Below are positions 21,764 through 31,983 of a DNA stretch of 64,000 nucleotides, in pieces; the first letter of the stretch is position 1, and each line of letters opens with the position of its first letter. The translations under genes and the position numbers were made by a program. The stretch is from Fulvia fulva (taxonomy: Eukaryota > Ascomycota > Dothideomycetes > Mycosphaerellales > Mycosphaerellaceae), in NCBI RefSeq assembly GCF_020509005.1, contig NC_063020.1, forward strand, positions 3,472,001-3,536,000, given 5' to 3'. The notes beneath the pieces are model-generated. The model did not search any database and had not been told where the DNA came from. It saw only the letters and a list, made by a program, of their open reading frames with translations.

Positions 21764-22566
21764 TCACAAAATGACGCACTTGCTGCCGCCTCGTTGGTTC
21801 TCTCTGTCTGATCTCCGATAGCGCTTCTTCTTCTCCCGATCAGAGTAGAAGTCGCCTCCATTCGCTCGTGGTGTTCGTGGCATGGGTTCGTGTGCTTTAT
21901 GGCTGTTCCGTGATGGGTTGCTGGCGCGCTGTCGGCGGAGTTGTCGTACCACGTCGTAGAAGGCTTTCTCGACGTTGACGCAGTTCTTGGCCGAGGCTTC
22001 GACGAATTCGCAGCCGAGGGATTTCGCGAGGGCTTGTCCTTCTTGTGTTGAGACTTCTCTTTCTGTCACTCGGTCACACTTGTTGCCGACGAGCATGATG
22101 GGCGCTGGCCCGTAGCCTTGGTTGCCCATGGTTTGCGATAGTGGTGAGCCTGGGTATGTTGGCGAGCCGGCTGCTGCGGACTCCTTGACTCGTTGTATTT
22201 GGTGGTGGAACTTCTGTATCCGCGTGAACGAAGATCGCGAGGAAATGCTGTAAACTAGAATGAAGCCTTCGCCGTCTCTTATCCACTGGTCCCGGAGTGC
22301 CGTATACTCTTCCTGACCAGCAGTGTCGAGCACTTCAAGCATGCATGACTGGCCATCAATCTGGACTTGCTTTCGATAGGAGTCTTCGATGGTGGGGTCG
22401 TAGGTCTCTACGAAGTGATTCAGGCATAACTGTGTTCATGTCAGCTGGAATGCTCGTCGCATATCTCAGGGTCAGCACTCCTCACTTGAATTGTCAATGC
22501 CGTCTTGCCCACGCCTCCATCTCCGAGCACCACCAATTTATACAGCGTCATCTTTCCGTGAGACAT
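21764..22566 (-). CDS. Ras small GTPase (fungal ras-2/RasB-like)
   Basis: Two exons, 22486-22566 and 21764-22429, separated by a 56-nt intron (GTGAGG donor), encode 248 residues. It is a membrane-anchored GTPase switch. Motifs in order: P-loop '[10 protein letters not shown]', switch I '[12 protein letters not shown]', G3 '[20 protein letters not shown]', G4 'NKCD', G5 'EASAKN', a basic C-terminal region '[12 protein letters not shown]', and CAAX box CVIL (terminal Leu favours geranylgeranylation). An insertion with '[13 protein letters not shown]' between G3 and G4 is characteristic of the filamentous-fungal ras-2/RasB class rather than RAS1. The gene sits between two large non-coding intervals. 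Confidence 0.93.
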
Positions 22567-25500
22567 GGTGACGGCTGGTCGTTTTCAAGCCTGGTAACCT
22601 TGGAAAGGGGAGAAAGTTGCCCAGGACGTCGTATGCCTCCCTTCTTGTCCGCTATCAGGCGACCAAATCGTCCTACGCACTCGTGCTTCGCGGTGGTCGC
22701 ATCCAGCAGCGTGCCGCGTAGCCAATGATGGGGTGGGTCGTCGCGACTGTGCTGTTGTGTATCGCCGGGACAGCGATCCGGCGTCCAATGGCAAACGTTG
22801 GCGAGAACCAGGCCACACCACTCCCGCCAAGCGAGCTGTTCCCAGAGTGCTGCCGGACTCGGTCAAGTGCAAGACCAGCGAGGAGGCGCCGTAACGGTGG
22901 TTGAATCGTGGACAGGCAGACCGGTCGTCGCGGAGTTGTACCGAGTCGAAGGTGAGGTCTGAAGCTGCGGCGCGGAGGAAAAGGTGCAACGCACAGCTGG
23001 GATTGATCGTCCGTCGGAGAGCTTGAGTAGCGCCAGCTGTACCAAGTGCGGGATGAATGCGTCGCCTCTGGGGTCCTGGGACGACGATGTGCAACTCTAT
23101 TTTTCTTGCCTGCGACACCTTTGAGCGCCGGCTGCCGCACAGATGCGTGGGAGGGTGTATCAGCTCTGGACAAACGACAGGATCCTTGCAAACGGAAACC
23201 TGTGCCCGCTTCCCGGATATGCTCTAAGCAACACCACGTGCTAGGCACATGGAAGTTGTAGATTGTTGAAAGAACCGGTGCAAGTCTAGGCCGGCTAGCT
23301 GGTTCCCTGGTGGTGGTCCAGCCAGGGCGATGCGTCCGGGTAGAGGAGGAGTATGTCGTAGCTGCACAAGGGCCGCTTCCAAAAGCTCAAAACAACGAGT
23401 GCCGAGTTGGGAGGGAAGATGAGCAGAGAAGAGAGAAGAATTTGCTGCACGTCAAAAGGAAGTGATGTGCCGCGGACACTTTCATGAAGGATAACGTTCA
23501 CGAGAAGTAGACGCTAAAATGCACAGCCGGGGGGGGGGTGTGGGCAGCCGCGTTGTTCAGTTTTGTGCCGTGACTCTGGACGGACGCCATGCTCCATGAG
23601 ATCTCGACTGGTCGGCGAGGCTGTTGAACGGTGCCGCTCGTGTGGGTTGAGAGCACAAATTTTGTGGCTTTCTGCTCCCCACTGTGGGAAGCGATGCCGC
23701 CTCTGCATGTGCATGGCATGTCGGCAATCAAAGCATCTACGGTTCATTTATTCCGCTGCATGGTGACAGGTTGGCTTGCAGCTGTTCGCACTGCTCTCAC
23801 CGTTTTCTGTCAAGATGCTGTATCCTGCAGCAGTCTCTGTTCTTCATCATCGACTTCTGTTGAGTTGATGTGTTCAAGCATTTTGAAGTCATGACCCTGC
23901 TAGCAACAAATAGCTCTCCCAGCTAGAAGGAGACTGTCAGCGGCCCGTCCAACCTACCGCGACAGTGTCGATGGAGTAACCAGCGCCAACAAATACTCCT
24001 CAACCCACCACCGACAGGGTAGAATGTGCACTTGTCTGCGGTGGGAAGCATACAGCACGACATCTCAGACTTGGTGTTTCATACTGCTCTGTCTGAGAGC
24101 GGCAGCCTGCGGTCTGAGGCGTGTACAACAAAAGGATTATGCAGTGCAATGAGCAGACGAGAGAAAGAGCATCGACGCGATGAATGGTGTGTCTAGTGCT
24201 CCAGGGATTCAAGAACAGCGACAGTCCCCCGAGACAGGTTTCCGAAGGATGGTGGATTGGTCGTTGTATATCTGTTGCATCGGCATTATCGCGCAGAAGA
24301 AGCGGTCTGGCAGGTGTGTGCACTGACAGCTGCCTTTGTTGCACTTCCACAGCCATCCAACATTCACGGCCTTTGCTGAACGCAGGACGTGGGGTGTGTA
24401 GTGGAATGGCGTGGAGTACAGAAGCGCAGAACGTGTCGCAATGACAGATGTTTTGAAGACATGTAGGTATCCGCGCGCCGCTCACGAACAGCTTGTGATG
24501 GCGGTTGTGACGAGCTGGAGGCGTTGCGGTAGCAGATCTGTGTCTTTGCGACTTGCGGCGTGCGGATGCGCTACCGAAGTGCACCATCTTTGGTATTGCT
24601 GATTCGCGAGCTGTAGTGGAAGACCCGCTACGGCGCAGGAGTAGTAATCGGCATCCACATCGCAACCAGCCTGATGAACCTGAACAAAAGCTGTCCATCA
24701 TGGTGGGTCAGAAAATTGTCTTGGAGGCAACAAAGCGATTCTCTACCAAATCATGCGTCTTGTGCGACGCTGACATGCTGCTGTACTACAGTAGGCTGGG
24801 CACCGCAAAACAGCTCTCCTAGGACCTTGCGCTCAGAGACTTCGTGGCTTGTCCCCAAAGTCGCAGGAACCGAGAGCCAAAATGCTCTCCTCGCCTGTTG
24901 CGTACGCACAGTGAGACAGCATCCGCAGCGCGCGCCAGTCATGTGAAAGATGGCGAGAAGTGCATGCAGTGCCGTCCTCCTTTGCACGAGATGACATATC
25001 ACACCCTACCTCATCCGCCTCTGTCCCAGCGTCCAAGACGACAGCTCACCATACGTTGCACACTGTGAGACCATGCGCCTATCCGCTGTAGCCTGTCGAG
25101 CATCCACGCATCGCATCCAGATCTTCGGGCTCACATCGGTGGTTGTCGCGAAACAGCGGGCAGGTGCCATGGTGCTGGACGCCCTTCCGCTGTACCGCGC
25201 CCTTGCTAACGCGTCCCAGAGCCCGGACACCGAAGCCGAGAGATCGACAGCGGTATCGTGGTGTTGATTGCAATGGACGATCAGTTGGGCCCGCGGACTG
25301 CTTTGAGAGAAGGAGACTGCTGATTCGGCAGACAAGTCGGGTAGAGCAGGTCGAGCACGTCGGAAGAACACCTCGGGACCACTGACTCGGCTTCGGGAGA
25401 ACGGCAGGTGGAGTCTGGCCCAACACATCAACCGCCCTCGACATCCTTCTTGTGACCGCGTTGTCCTCTCTCACGTCACACACGCTCTGCATATCGAGAA

Positions 25501-26301
25501 CGACTGCAGATGCGTCGCATCCTGCCCAAACGCGACAGCTACATGCTCCAACAAAGTCGCCGGCACGGGGAAGCGGTTTCGAGTCGCACGCTAATGCACA
25601 TCCCACGCTTTCTTCACTGCTCCCTTGGGGCGGGTGTAACAGCAGGTCCACCTTGTTCAGCAGACGGATCTGGTAACATGATCTCTTCTGTAGAGCTAGT
25701 ACCTGTCGATTTGAGTGCACGTCTTTGTGATACCTCGGCGCCGCCACCACATTACAGATCACACGCATGTGAGATGATGCTGTGATCCTGATCGTCAAAT
25801 GCCGGCCTTGTCCGGATCACCATGCTAGTCAGATCGACGAGTCGGGATCCTATCGTGCTCCCACTCTCCTCAAACGACCTCCCCACGGAAAGGCTGATCG
25901 TGGAAGCGGACTGCTGAAGGGCTTGTATAGCTCGATGTGGTCTCATAATATCTACGTAGGCGTGCTCAGCACAGTGGATGACAGCTTCTCAAGACATTTG
26001 AACAGACGAGAGATGTGGCAGCAGCGACCGACAAACGCTCGCGACTGAAAGACTCGCCCACTCTTCACGGTGTGCATGGCATGGGCAATGCATCGCTCTA
26101 ATAGATGCTTGGTAAATGCCGGGCTGTACACAAAGCGATTGTGTCCTCTCAGGGGAGGTTGTCATCACATGGCGGACCTACAGGCAGACAATCAGTCTAC
26201 TGACTTCTTGCACACGCCAGCTCTTTCTCAGCTTGCAGAACAAAGCCTCATTGTGTATCGATCTCATTGTTGGCGTCGCAGCATGGAATACAAAGCTCAG
26301 T
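22567..26301. other. 3.7-kb gene-poor interval including RAS 5' region
   Basis: No convincing gene on either strand. The part next to RAS (22567-23260) has long overlapping minus-strand frames and may be a long 5' leader. A run of ten G lies near 23530. Remaining frames up to about 239 codons (25079-25798 minus) have no domain signature and are overlapped by frames on the other strand. Confidence 0.4.
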
Positions 26302-27066
26302 ATGTCCCTATTCGCTGGTCATGGTCATGACCCAAACACCCCCAGATCCCAAGGAACCGACGATCTAATGCAGACACGATCGCTGAAGCCTCAAGAGCAT
26401 GCTCATACTTATAGTGGTAAGGACAAGATCATCACGACCCGCATACTGATCTCAGCAGACAGAAATACACCATGCTGCACCAACATTGTAGCACGCTTTA
26501 CCATCCGTGACCATGGCAGGATCGCTTCAAAGCGCCTAGGTGAGCTTCATTCGTTCACAATCAACAAGACTATTGAGCCTACCAGTGGATCTGACCAGAA
26601 TACATGGCGGCAGAAGATGCTTAGCATCCCCGAAGGCTACAAAGGCAACTTGCGAACCCACTCGAGCGAGAAGGATGCCATACAAGATCGCGAAAAGATC
26701 ATGATGCTTCTCCATGACAAAGAGGGCTCGCCAAGCCCTCACTTATCCACCGAGCAACGAGAGCTGCTAACTGCAGAACAAGTCCACTACATTGACAAGA
26801 TCCGGCTGGAGAAGCAGTATGTCGGCACTGGGCTCGGTACGCTCGTAATGCAGTCTTATCTCGATGCTCTTACTAAACTTGAGAAAGGCTTTCATTTCAC
26901 AGGACCTGTCGTACTGAGTCCTGCACCAATGGATGTGAAAGACAGTGAGTATGATGAAGGCATGAAGAAGCTAATCGAGAGCTATAAGAGAAGTGGCTTC
27001 GAAGTCTGGGTAAATCCAGACTTTCAGCTTCGAGGGCCGATTGCTGTCATGGGTAGGTCTGTCTAA
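26302..27066 (+). CDS. GNAT-like N-acetyltransferase-type protein
   Basis: Frame of about 254 residues from ATG 26302 (an alternative ATG at 26368 gives 232). The second half contains 'VHYIDKIRLEKQYVGTGLGT' followed by 'LVMQSYLDAL', resembling GNAT motif A (beta4, then an R/Q-x-x-G-x-G/A acetyl-CoA pyrophosphate-binding turn, then helix alpha3). A C-terminal 'RSGFEVWVNPDFQLRGPIAV' resembles a GNAT beta6/7 region. No signal peptide or membrane segment. Substrate unknown. The gene is convergent with the GH79 gene, with about 46 bp between stop codons. A GTAGGT just before the stop could be a donor for an extra exon, but no continuation was found. Confidence 0.55.
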   Translation: MSLFAGHGHDPNTPRSQGTDDLMQTRSLKPQEHAHTYSGKDKIITTRILISADRNTPCCTNIVARFTIRDHGRIASKRLGELHSFTINKTIEPTSGSDQNTWRQKMLSIPEGYKGNLRTHSSEKDAIQDREKIMMLLHDKEGSPSPHLSTEQRELLTAEQVHYIDKIRLEKQYVGTGLGTLVMQSYLDALTKLEKGFHFTGPVVLSPAPMDVKDSEYDEGMKKLIESYKRSGFEVWVNPDFQLRGPIAVMGRSV

Positions 27067-27112
27067 CCTTCTTTTACCATGTACCTACACTGTCATACTT
27101 GCATCCCATCCC

Positions 27113-28618
27113 TCAAAACTCAATAATAACAGCACTACTAGCCTCCACCGCCACATTCATCACCCCATCCTTCACAGCAACAATCTTCTCATCATTCTTC
27201 ACCCGCACCCCCTTCCCATTACTCTCATACGTCCACTGCAACCCACTCCACGTCAACGAATCCTCCGCCTTCCCCCCATCCGGCGAAGTCAAATAATTCA
27301 CCCTCGCACTCCTAACCGCCCCCAAATTCTCAATCTTAAAATTCACAAACCCCCTCGCACCCTGCCCCTGCCCCTTATTCCACACCTTCAAATTCACAAC
27401 CGCAATCCTCTTAATCCTGCCCCCCTCCCACGCAGAATACGCCGCCAGCGTATCACTCCCCTTCAACGGAATCGCATTCACCCTTGAAGGATTCTTGCCT
27501 AGGAAGTCTGCCACAAATGGCATCGCATAGAAATTCGCCCGTACCTGGGGCGGCGCAAACTTCGACGGCACCGGCTGCCACATGTTGAAACCCGGCCGCA
27601 CGATCTGCTGATGATGGACCCTCGCCACCCCAATCGCCGCGCAGTGGAGTTGGTAATCCACGCTCCAGAGGGCGGTGATTAGGTTATTGTGGCCCTCGCC
27701 CCAGGCCATGGTGGAGGCGACTTCGTCCATGAGGATACGCTTGGGGCGGTTTTGGGCGTTCCAGAAGCGCACTTTCTCGGCGATGAAGGTCATGGATGCG
27801 ACGAGGTGGGTGTGGTTTGCGATGCGGCGTTGGAGGATGGAGGGGGTCAGGGGGCTGAAGCCGTGGGGGTAGAAGTGGTAGGCTACTTGTTTGATGGCTC
27901 CCGTCGTGTTCATTTTGGAGAAGGCGGAGATGGGCCAGGGGCTGAGGGGGTTCCAGGCTTTGTCGATGGTTTGGAAGATGGGTTTGCCGGTTAGTAACTT
28001 TGGGAACTCCTTTTGTAAGGCGGCCTGAATTTTGAGGGAGGAGTCGATGTATTTTTGGTGTGTGATGCGGGGGTAGAAGTCGGGCTCGTTGCCTATCTCA
28101 AGAGCGTCGAGACGGTCGCCGATGACTGCGAGGCCGTGACGGGCCCATTCGATGGTGTTGCTGATGGGTTGTTCGCCGAGGTAGACTTGTTCGTGCGGCA
28201 CCATGAAGAGGAATTTGGCATTTGGGAAGCTCTTGTAGGCTTCGAAGTAGGAGGGGCCTAAGGCAAGGTAGGGCTTGTCGAAGGCTGGGCCTCTGATTGT
28301 TGCTGGGAAGTTGACGGACTCCTTTTGGTTGGCGTCGAAGTGGCCATGGTCGCCTGATGTGCCGCCGACACGGAGGATGGGGGTCCCGCCTGTGCGGGAG
28401 AAGATGTCGTTGATCAGGTTTTGGGAGAAGGTGTTGGGCTTGCCGTCTGCGATGGCATAGTTGTAGAAGGAGGAGACCTCGAAGGTTAGGCCTGGGAAAG
28501 ACTTGTCGACTGACTTTGAGGCGCCTGCTGGTACGGACGATGCGACAGAGATTATTTGCTGAGCTATGGCAGCTTCAGCTGCCAGTAATGTCAGACCAAG
28601 TAGTAGATTATGCATCAT
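27113..28618 (-). CDS. Secreted GH79-type beta-glucuronidase-like glycoside hydrolase
   Basis: Intronless; I start at ATG 28618 (MMHNLLLGLTLLAAEAAIAQ), which gives a clear signal peptide, rather than the longer frame starting 28651. About 501 residues. GH79 enzymes release glucuronic or 4-O-methyl-glucuronic acid from arabinogalactan proteins and other glycans. The TIM-barrel region has 'LTFEVSSFYNYAI', 'TPILRVGGTSGDHGHF', an acid/base Glu in 'DALEIGNEPDFYP' and a likely nucleophile Glu in 'RILMDEVASTMAWGEGHNN'. A C-terminal beta domain follows, as in fungal GH79 members. Codon use at the 3' end is very C-rich. Role in plant or fungal glycan degradation is inferred. Confidence 0.85.
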   Translation of the reverse strand: MMHNLLLGLTLLAAEAAIAQQIISVASSVPAGASKSVDKSFPGLTFEVSSFYNYAIADGKPNTFSQNLINDIFSRTGGTPILRVGGTSGDHGHFDANQKESVNFPATIRGPAFDKPYLALGPSYFEAYKSFPNAKFLFMVPHEQVYLGEQPISNTIEWARHGLAVIGDRLDALEIGNEPDFYPRITHQKYIDSSLKIQAALQKEFPKLLTGKPIFQTIDKAWNPLSPWPISAFSKMNTTGAIKQVAYHFYPHGFSPLTPSILQRRIANHTHLVASMTFIAEKVRFWNAQNRPKRILMDEVASTMAWGEGHNNLITALWSVDYQLHCAAIGVARVHHQQIVRPGFNMWQPVPSKFAPPQVRANFYAMPFVADFLGKNPSRVNAIPLKGSDTLAAYSAWEGGRIKRIAVVNLKVWNKGQGQGARGFVNFKIENLGAVRSARVNYLTSPDGGKAEDSLTWSGLQWTYESNGKGVRVKNDEKIVAVKDGVMNVAVEASSAVIIEF

Positions 28619-29270
28619 GGTGTGCCGACATCCGTGTGGATCCCGGGACAAGTGCCAGGAATGTGCTCTTAGTATCCCTTGCGTCTATTGTGGGCGTAAG
28701 GTCCGGAACCAGCCACGTTCTGAGACAAAGGATGGAACATTGCGACTAAACCTTTGTCTCTGTCTGGGAGTCTCATGTTAAGATTACAAGTCTAGACGAC
28801 CTTCGTCGGACTCTCGAAAGAGCTCGAGCAGGCAGGTCATGTGCTGATCGTGTCTAGAATACCATATGATCTTTATGGCTGGAGACTGTGTTGGTAGCAA
28901 GCGCTTCAAGCAAGCAAGTCGCTCTTTTATGAAGAGCAAGTTCCGGCCATGATGAATGCCGCCTTGTCGTGTTGCATATAAGTGTATGACTTGACCTCAC
29001 AGTATGAAGCGTTCCTGAGATGCATCGACCTGCGGACGGGTTCGGTGCATCTCCGGCTGTAGGTGAATGCAAAGCCCCTCGATAGGCATTCCGGGCATGA
29101 GTCTTGGCGGGTGCTTCACGCCCCGCAGCAATTACTATACACCATTTTTGAAGAAGCGCGATCTCTCTTCCCGTACGGCACGGTTCCATCTGATAATCTA
29201 CTAACACCAAGGTTATAAACTTCGTGTGACTGCTAAAGCAAATACGACTGTCACCACGCTCAGTACCAAA
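28619..29270. other. Intergenic between GH79 and F-box-type gene A
   Basis: 652 nt forming a divergent promoter region. 'ggttataaac' at 29211-29220 lies about 55 nt before the next ATG and looks like a TATA box. Nothing else noted. Confidence 0.45.
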
Positions 29271-30449
29271 ATGTGCGACCGCCCCGAGCAGTTAAACGAT
29301 GGCATGAATAGTGCTCGGCTTGGAACTCCCATGTACCGCACAGGACTCGATGAGAACCTGAGGAGTCAGCTTATGCGAGAAGGACGCTGCTTCGCCTGCC
29401 GTCAGCGTGGCCATCGCATCTCTGATAATAGATGCAGCACGTATCCAGCCATGTCGTCAACTCACGACCCGCCGATCCGACCACTACGCCAGTCGAACGA
29501 CACAGAGAACAGCGAGGATCCCGAACCGAAAGCAAATGCGATGCAGGAAGTCACCACGACCGTCGAGCTTATTGAAAGAGTACTCGTTCAACTCCCTCCC
29601 GATCAGCTGCTCAAGATCGGCCGGACATGCAAGCAATTCGACTCCATCCTCAAGACAAGTCCCACCGTTCAACTGGCCCTGTGGCAGCGCGCATCGTCCA
29701 ACACCACCCCGAGCAGCTGGATCTGGGATGGCTCGAAAATCCTGGCGGACCAGGATGCCAAAGACTTTGCCAACGCCAATCCCGCCACCCAGCAGGAGGA
29801 GCGCAAAATATACGCAATCAACCCTCTCCTTCTCCGACTCCCGGTAACAGATCCCAGACCGCCCACCTTGCACTTCCTGACCAAGCCGCTACCACGAGCT
29901 TTCGCCGTACGCTTGAGTTTCGCCAAGCGTAACATCGACAACGCTACCAACCACGTCCTCACGCGAATGGACGGCGCAAAGATACAGCAGCTCCCACCAT
30001 ATGCCACATGCCCCAGTATGCAGCTTACTGACCCACCTGTGTGCAAGATCATCGTCGTGGTCTCCGCAGAGTGCAGCAGTTTCGTTCAAATGGACATGAA
30101 CGGGATGCCTAGGCTCATGAACAGGAAGCTGGAGCGGTGTACAATCGAGAAGGAAGCAGGTATGTTGTTCAGAGACGTGGTCGAAGTGCTGAAGGGAGGA
30201 TCTGGAGGTAACAGGGGCACCAGTCGCAGCAACGGTCTGAGTGGCGACGTTCTCAGTAAGTCAGATCTAGTCTTGAAGCGTGTCGATGTCCTGAGCTAAC
30301 AGACCCTTTCTGCAGGCCATCTCGAATTACCAGGTGGCTTCCCGATCACTGAAACGGAGATGCGGGAGTACAAGGTGGATCTCGAGAAGACCACGAAGAT
30401 CCAAAAGTTCAAGGAAGAGATGGCGGCTCTTGTTGGCGCTCGTGATTGA
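29271..30449 (+). CDS. F-box-like protein with N-terminal zinc-knuckle-like motif (paralog A)
   Basis: Exons 29271-30255 and 30316-30449 (intron 60 nt, GTAAGT donor, TGCAG acceptor) encode 372 residues. Residues 30-60 contain 'LRSQLMREGRCFACRQRGHR' followed by a fourth Cys (C-x2-C-x4-H-x6-C), resembling a retroelement Gag zinc knuckle although the last spacing is six rather than four. An F-box-like helix pair follows: 'TVELIERVLVQLPPDQLLKI' then 'CKQFDSILKTSPTVQLALWQ'. A conserved body ('IYAINPLLL', 'MQLTDPPVCKIIV', 'CTIEKEAGMLFRDVVEVLK') and a small C-terminal exon 'HLELPGGFPIT...KIQKFKEEMAAL' complete it. The body and intron position match the neighbour at 30.9-32 kb. F-box proteins are SCF ubiquitin-ligase adaptors; the target is unknown. 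Confidence 0.7.
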
Positions 30450-30921
30450 CGCAGTTCATCTTTAGCAGAGATCGTATGGCTGTTCTGATCTTCATGAGAC
30501 TCCCTGGAAGAGTATTCGACACGAAGACGGAAGACTGGAAGATGATCCTTTGGCCAGAAAATCATAAGCGTTGAATTATGCGCCCTTAGATGCTTCCATA
30601 GTGAAGGTGCAAGGGATAGCACGAGAGTTCTGTAGTAGCCCACAGCCACGTGATACCGCTACTGTACACCCAAAGTCGTCCGAGCTGGTCCGAGGATTTT
30701 CGAGTAGCCTTCGAGTCCAGTATCCGCGTTTGAGGTCTTTGATCATGTGCTAGTAAGGGCCAGGCAGCCTCGCATGAGCTTGGCCGTCTGTACCAAATGC
30801 AGTTGCGCGGCTAGTGGCGCCCAATCCGCGTGTATACAAATTCCATCACCAACCTCTCCACACACTTTCCTTACCCTGCACACCACACACACTCGACCGC
30901 ACCACCACCAACACCACCACC
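30450..30921. other. Intergenic between F-box paralogs
   Basis: 472 nt; 'gtgtatacaaa' near 30831 sits about 85 nt upstream of the next ATG and may act as a TATA box. No gene seen. Confidence 0.4.
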
Positions 30922-31970
30922 ATGCATTCTCTTTCTGCCCTCACACCGGTCTTCCGGCCAGCCAACCAGCCGGAGGTCCTGTCGAAGTTAGGTGCTAACG
31001 TCGAGAGCGCACGTGCTATCAAACCTGCGACACAGGCGGTCCTCAATACTGTCGAGCTGATGGAGAACGTGTTTGCGCACCTCACAGCGAAGCAGCTCAT
31101 CACAATCTCACACGTTTGCAAATTCTTCAACACCGTTATCAAGACATCGCCATCCATCCGTCCAGCAAGCCCTATGGCAGCGTCCCAATCCAAACACCAC
31201 ACCGATTACCTGGACTTGGGTCGGACCACACTTCATGCACGATAACGATGATGCCATGAAGTACGCCAGGGTCAACGTCGCCGATCGTAGTCGACATATC
31301 GGCGAACGCGAGATCTACTACATCAACCCTCTTCTGCTGACTCGCAAGCCATTCTTCGCGCGGCCGCAAGGCTACTTCGGTGAGCCACCAGAAGGCGCTT
31401 ACGCAGCTCGGTTCTATCACTCAGCTCGATTCCACGCCCTGGCCGGCGCAGATTCCGCCATTACCTGCGCCTTAGATCGCGTCTACACCTTGCTGGACGA
31501 GCGCATGAACGATCTTGCGGCCCGGGCCACATGCCGCAACATGCAGCTGGCTGATCCTCCGGTCCGCGAGGTGGTCGTCGAGATGATTAGTGGAGACAAG
31601 AACGTACGCAACCTCTGCGGAAGAAATCCAACGGTATTTACGGCGGGCAGATTCATGATTGAGAGAGAGACCGGCGTGCTCTTTGGTGATGTCGTCGATG
31701 TAGTCAAGAAAGAGTATCGAAAAGGCTACATGATCGACGGTTGGAATCTTGTCCAGAATAGCCAGTTCGGTAGGTCCTTTTGGAGGGCTACGCCTCCCAA
31801 CGAGGAAGTCGCGGCTGACAGGTTTTCTTCCCACAGGTCATCTCGAGTTTCCAGGTGGATTCCCCATTACGGCAGAAGAGAGGAAGCAAATAGAGTGGCG
31901 CCAGCTCAAGGAAAAGAAGGTCCAGCAGTTCAAAGTGGAGGTGGCTGCTATCGCCAGCACCCGAGCTTGA
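30922..31970 (+). pseudogene. F-box-like protein paralog B, frameshifted
   Basis: ATG 30922 opens a frame with F-box-like sequence ('TVELMENVFAHLTAKQLITI', 'CKFFNTVIKTSPSI'). Right after 'KTSPSI' (about 31150-31160) homology to paralog A continues one nucleotide later ('VQQALWQRPNPNTTPITWTW', 'EIYYINPLLL', 'MQLADPPVREVVV', 'FMIERETGVLFGDVVDVVKK'). A 67-nt intron 31770-31836 (GTAGGT donor, CCACAG acceptor) at the same place as in paralog A leads to 'GHLEFPGGFPIT...QQFKVEVAAIASTRA'. No intron can explain the shift, so the copy is a recent pseudogene, a programmed frameshift, or a sequence error. It lacks the zinc-knuckle-like N-terminus of A. The stop is 13 bp from the stop of the next, convergent gene. 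Confidence 0.7.
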
Positions 31971-31983
31971 AGTCATCTCCCAC

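Noticed and set aside
22585..23248. Long minus-strand frames upstream of RAS
   Set aside because: Two overlapping frames in different phases with no homology; more consistent with a GC-rich 5' leader.
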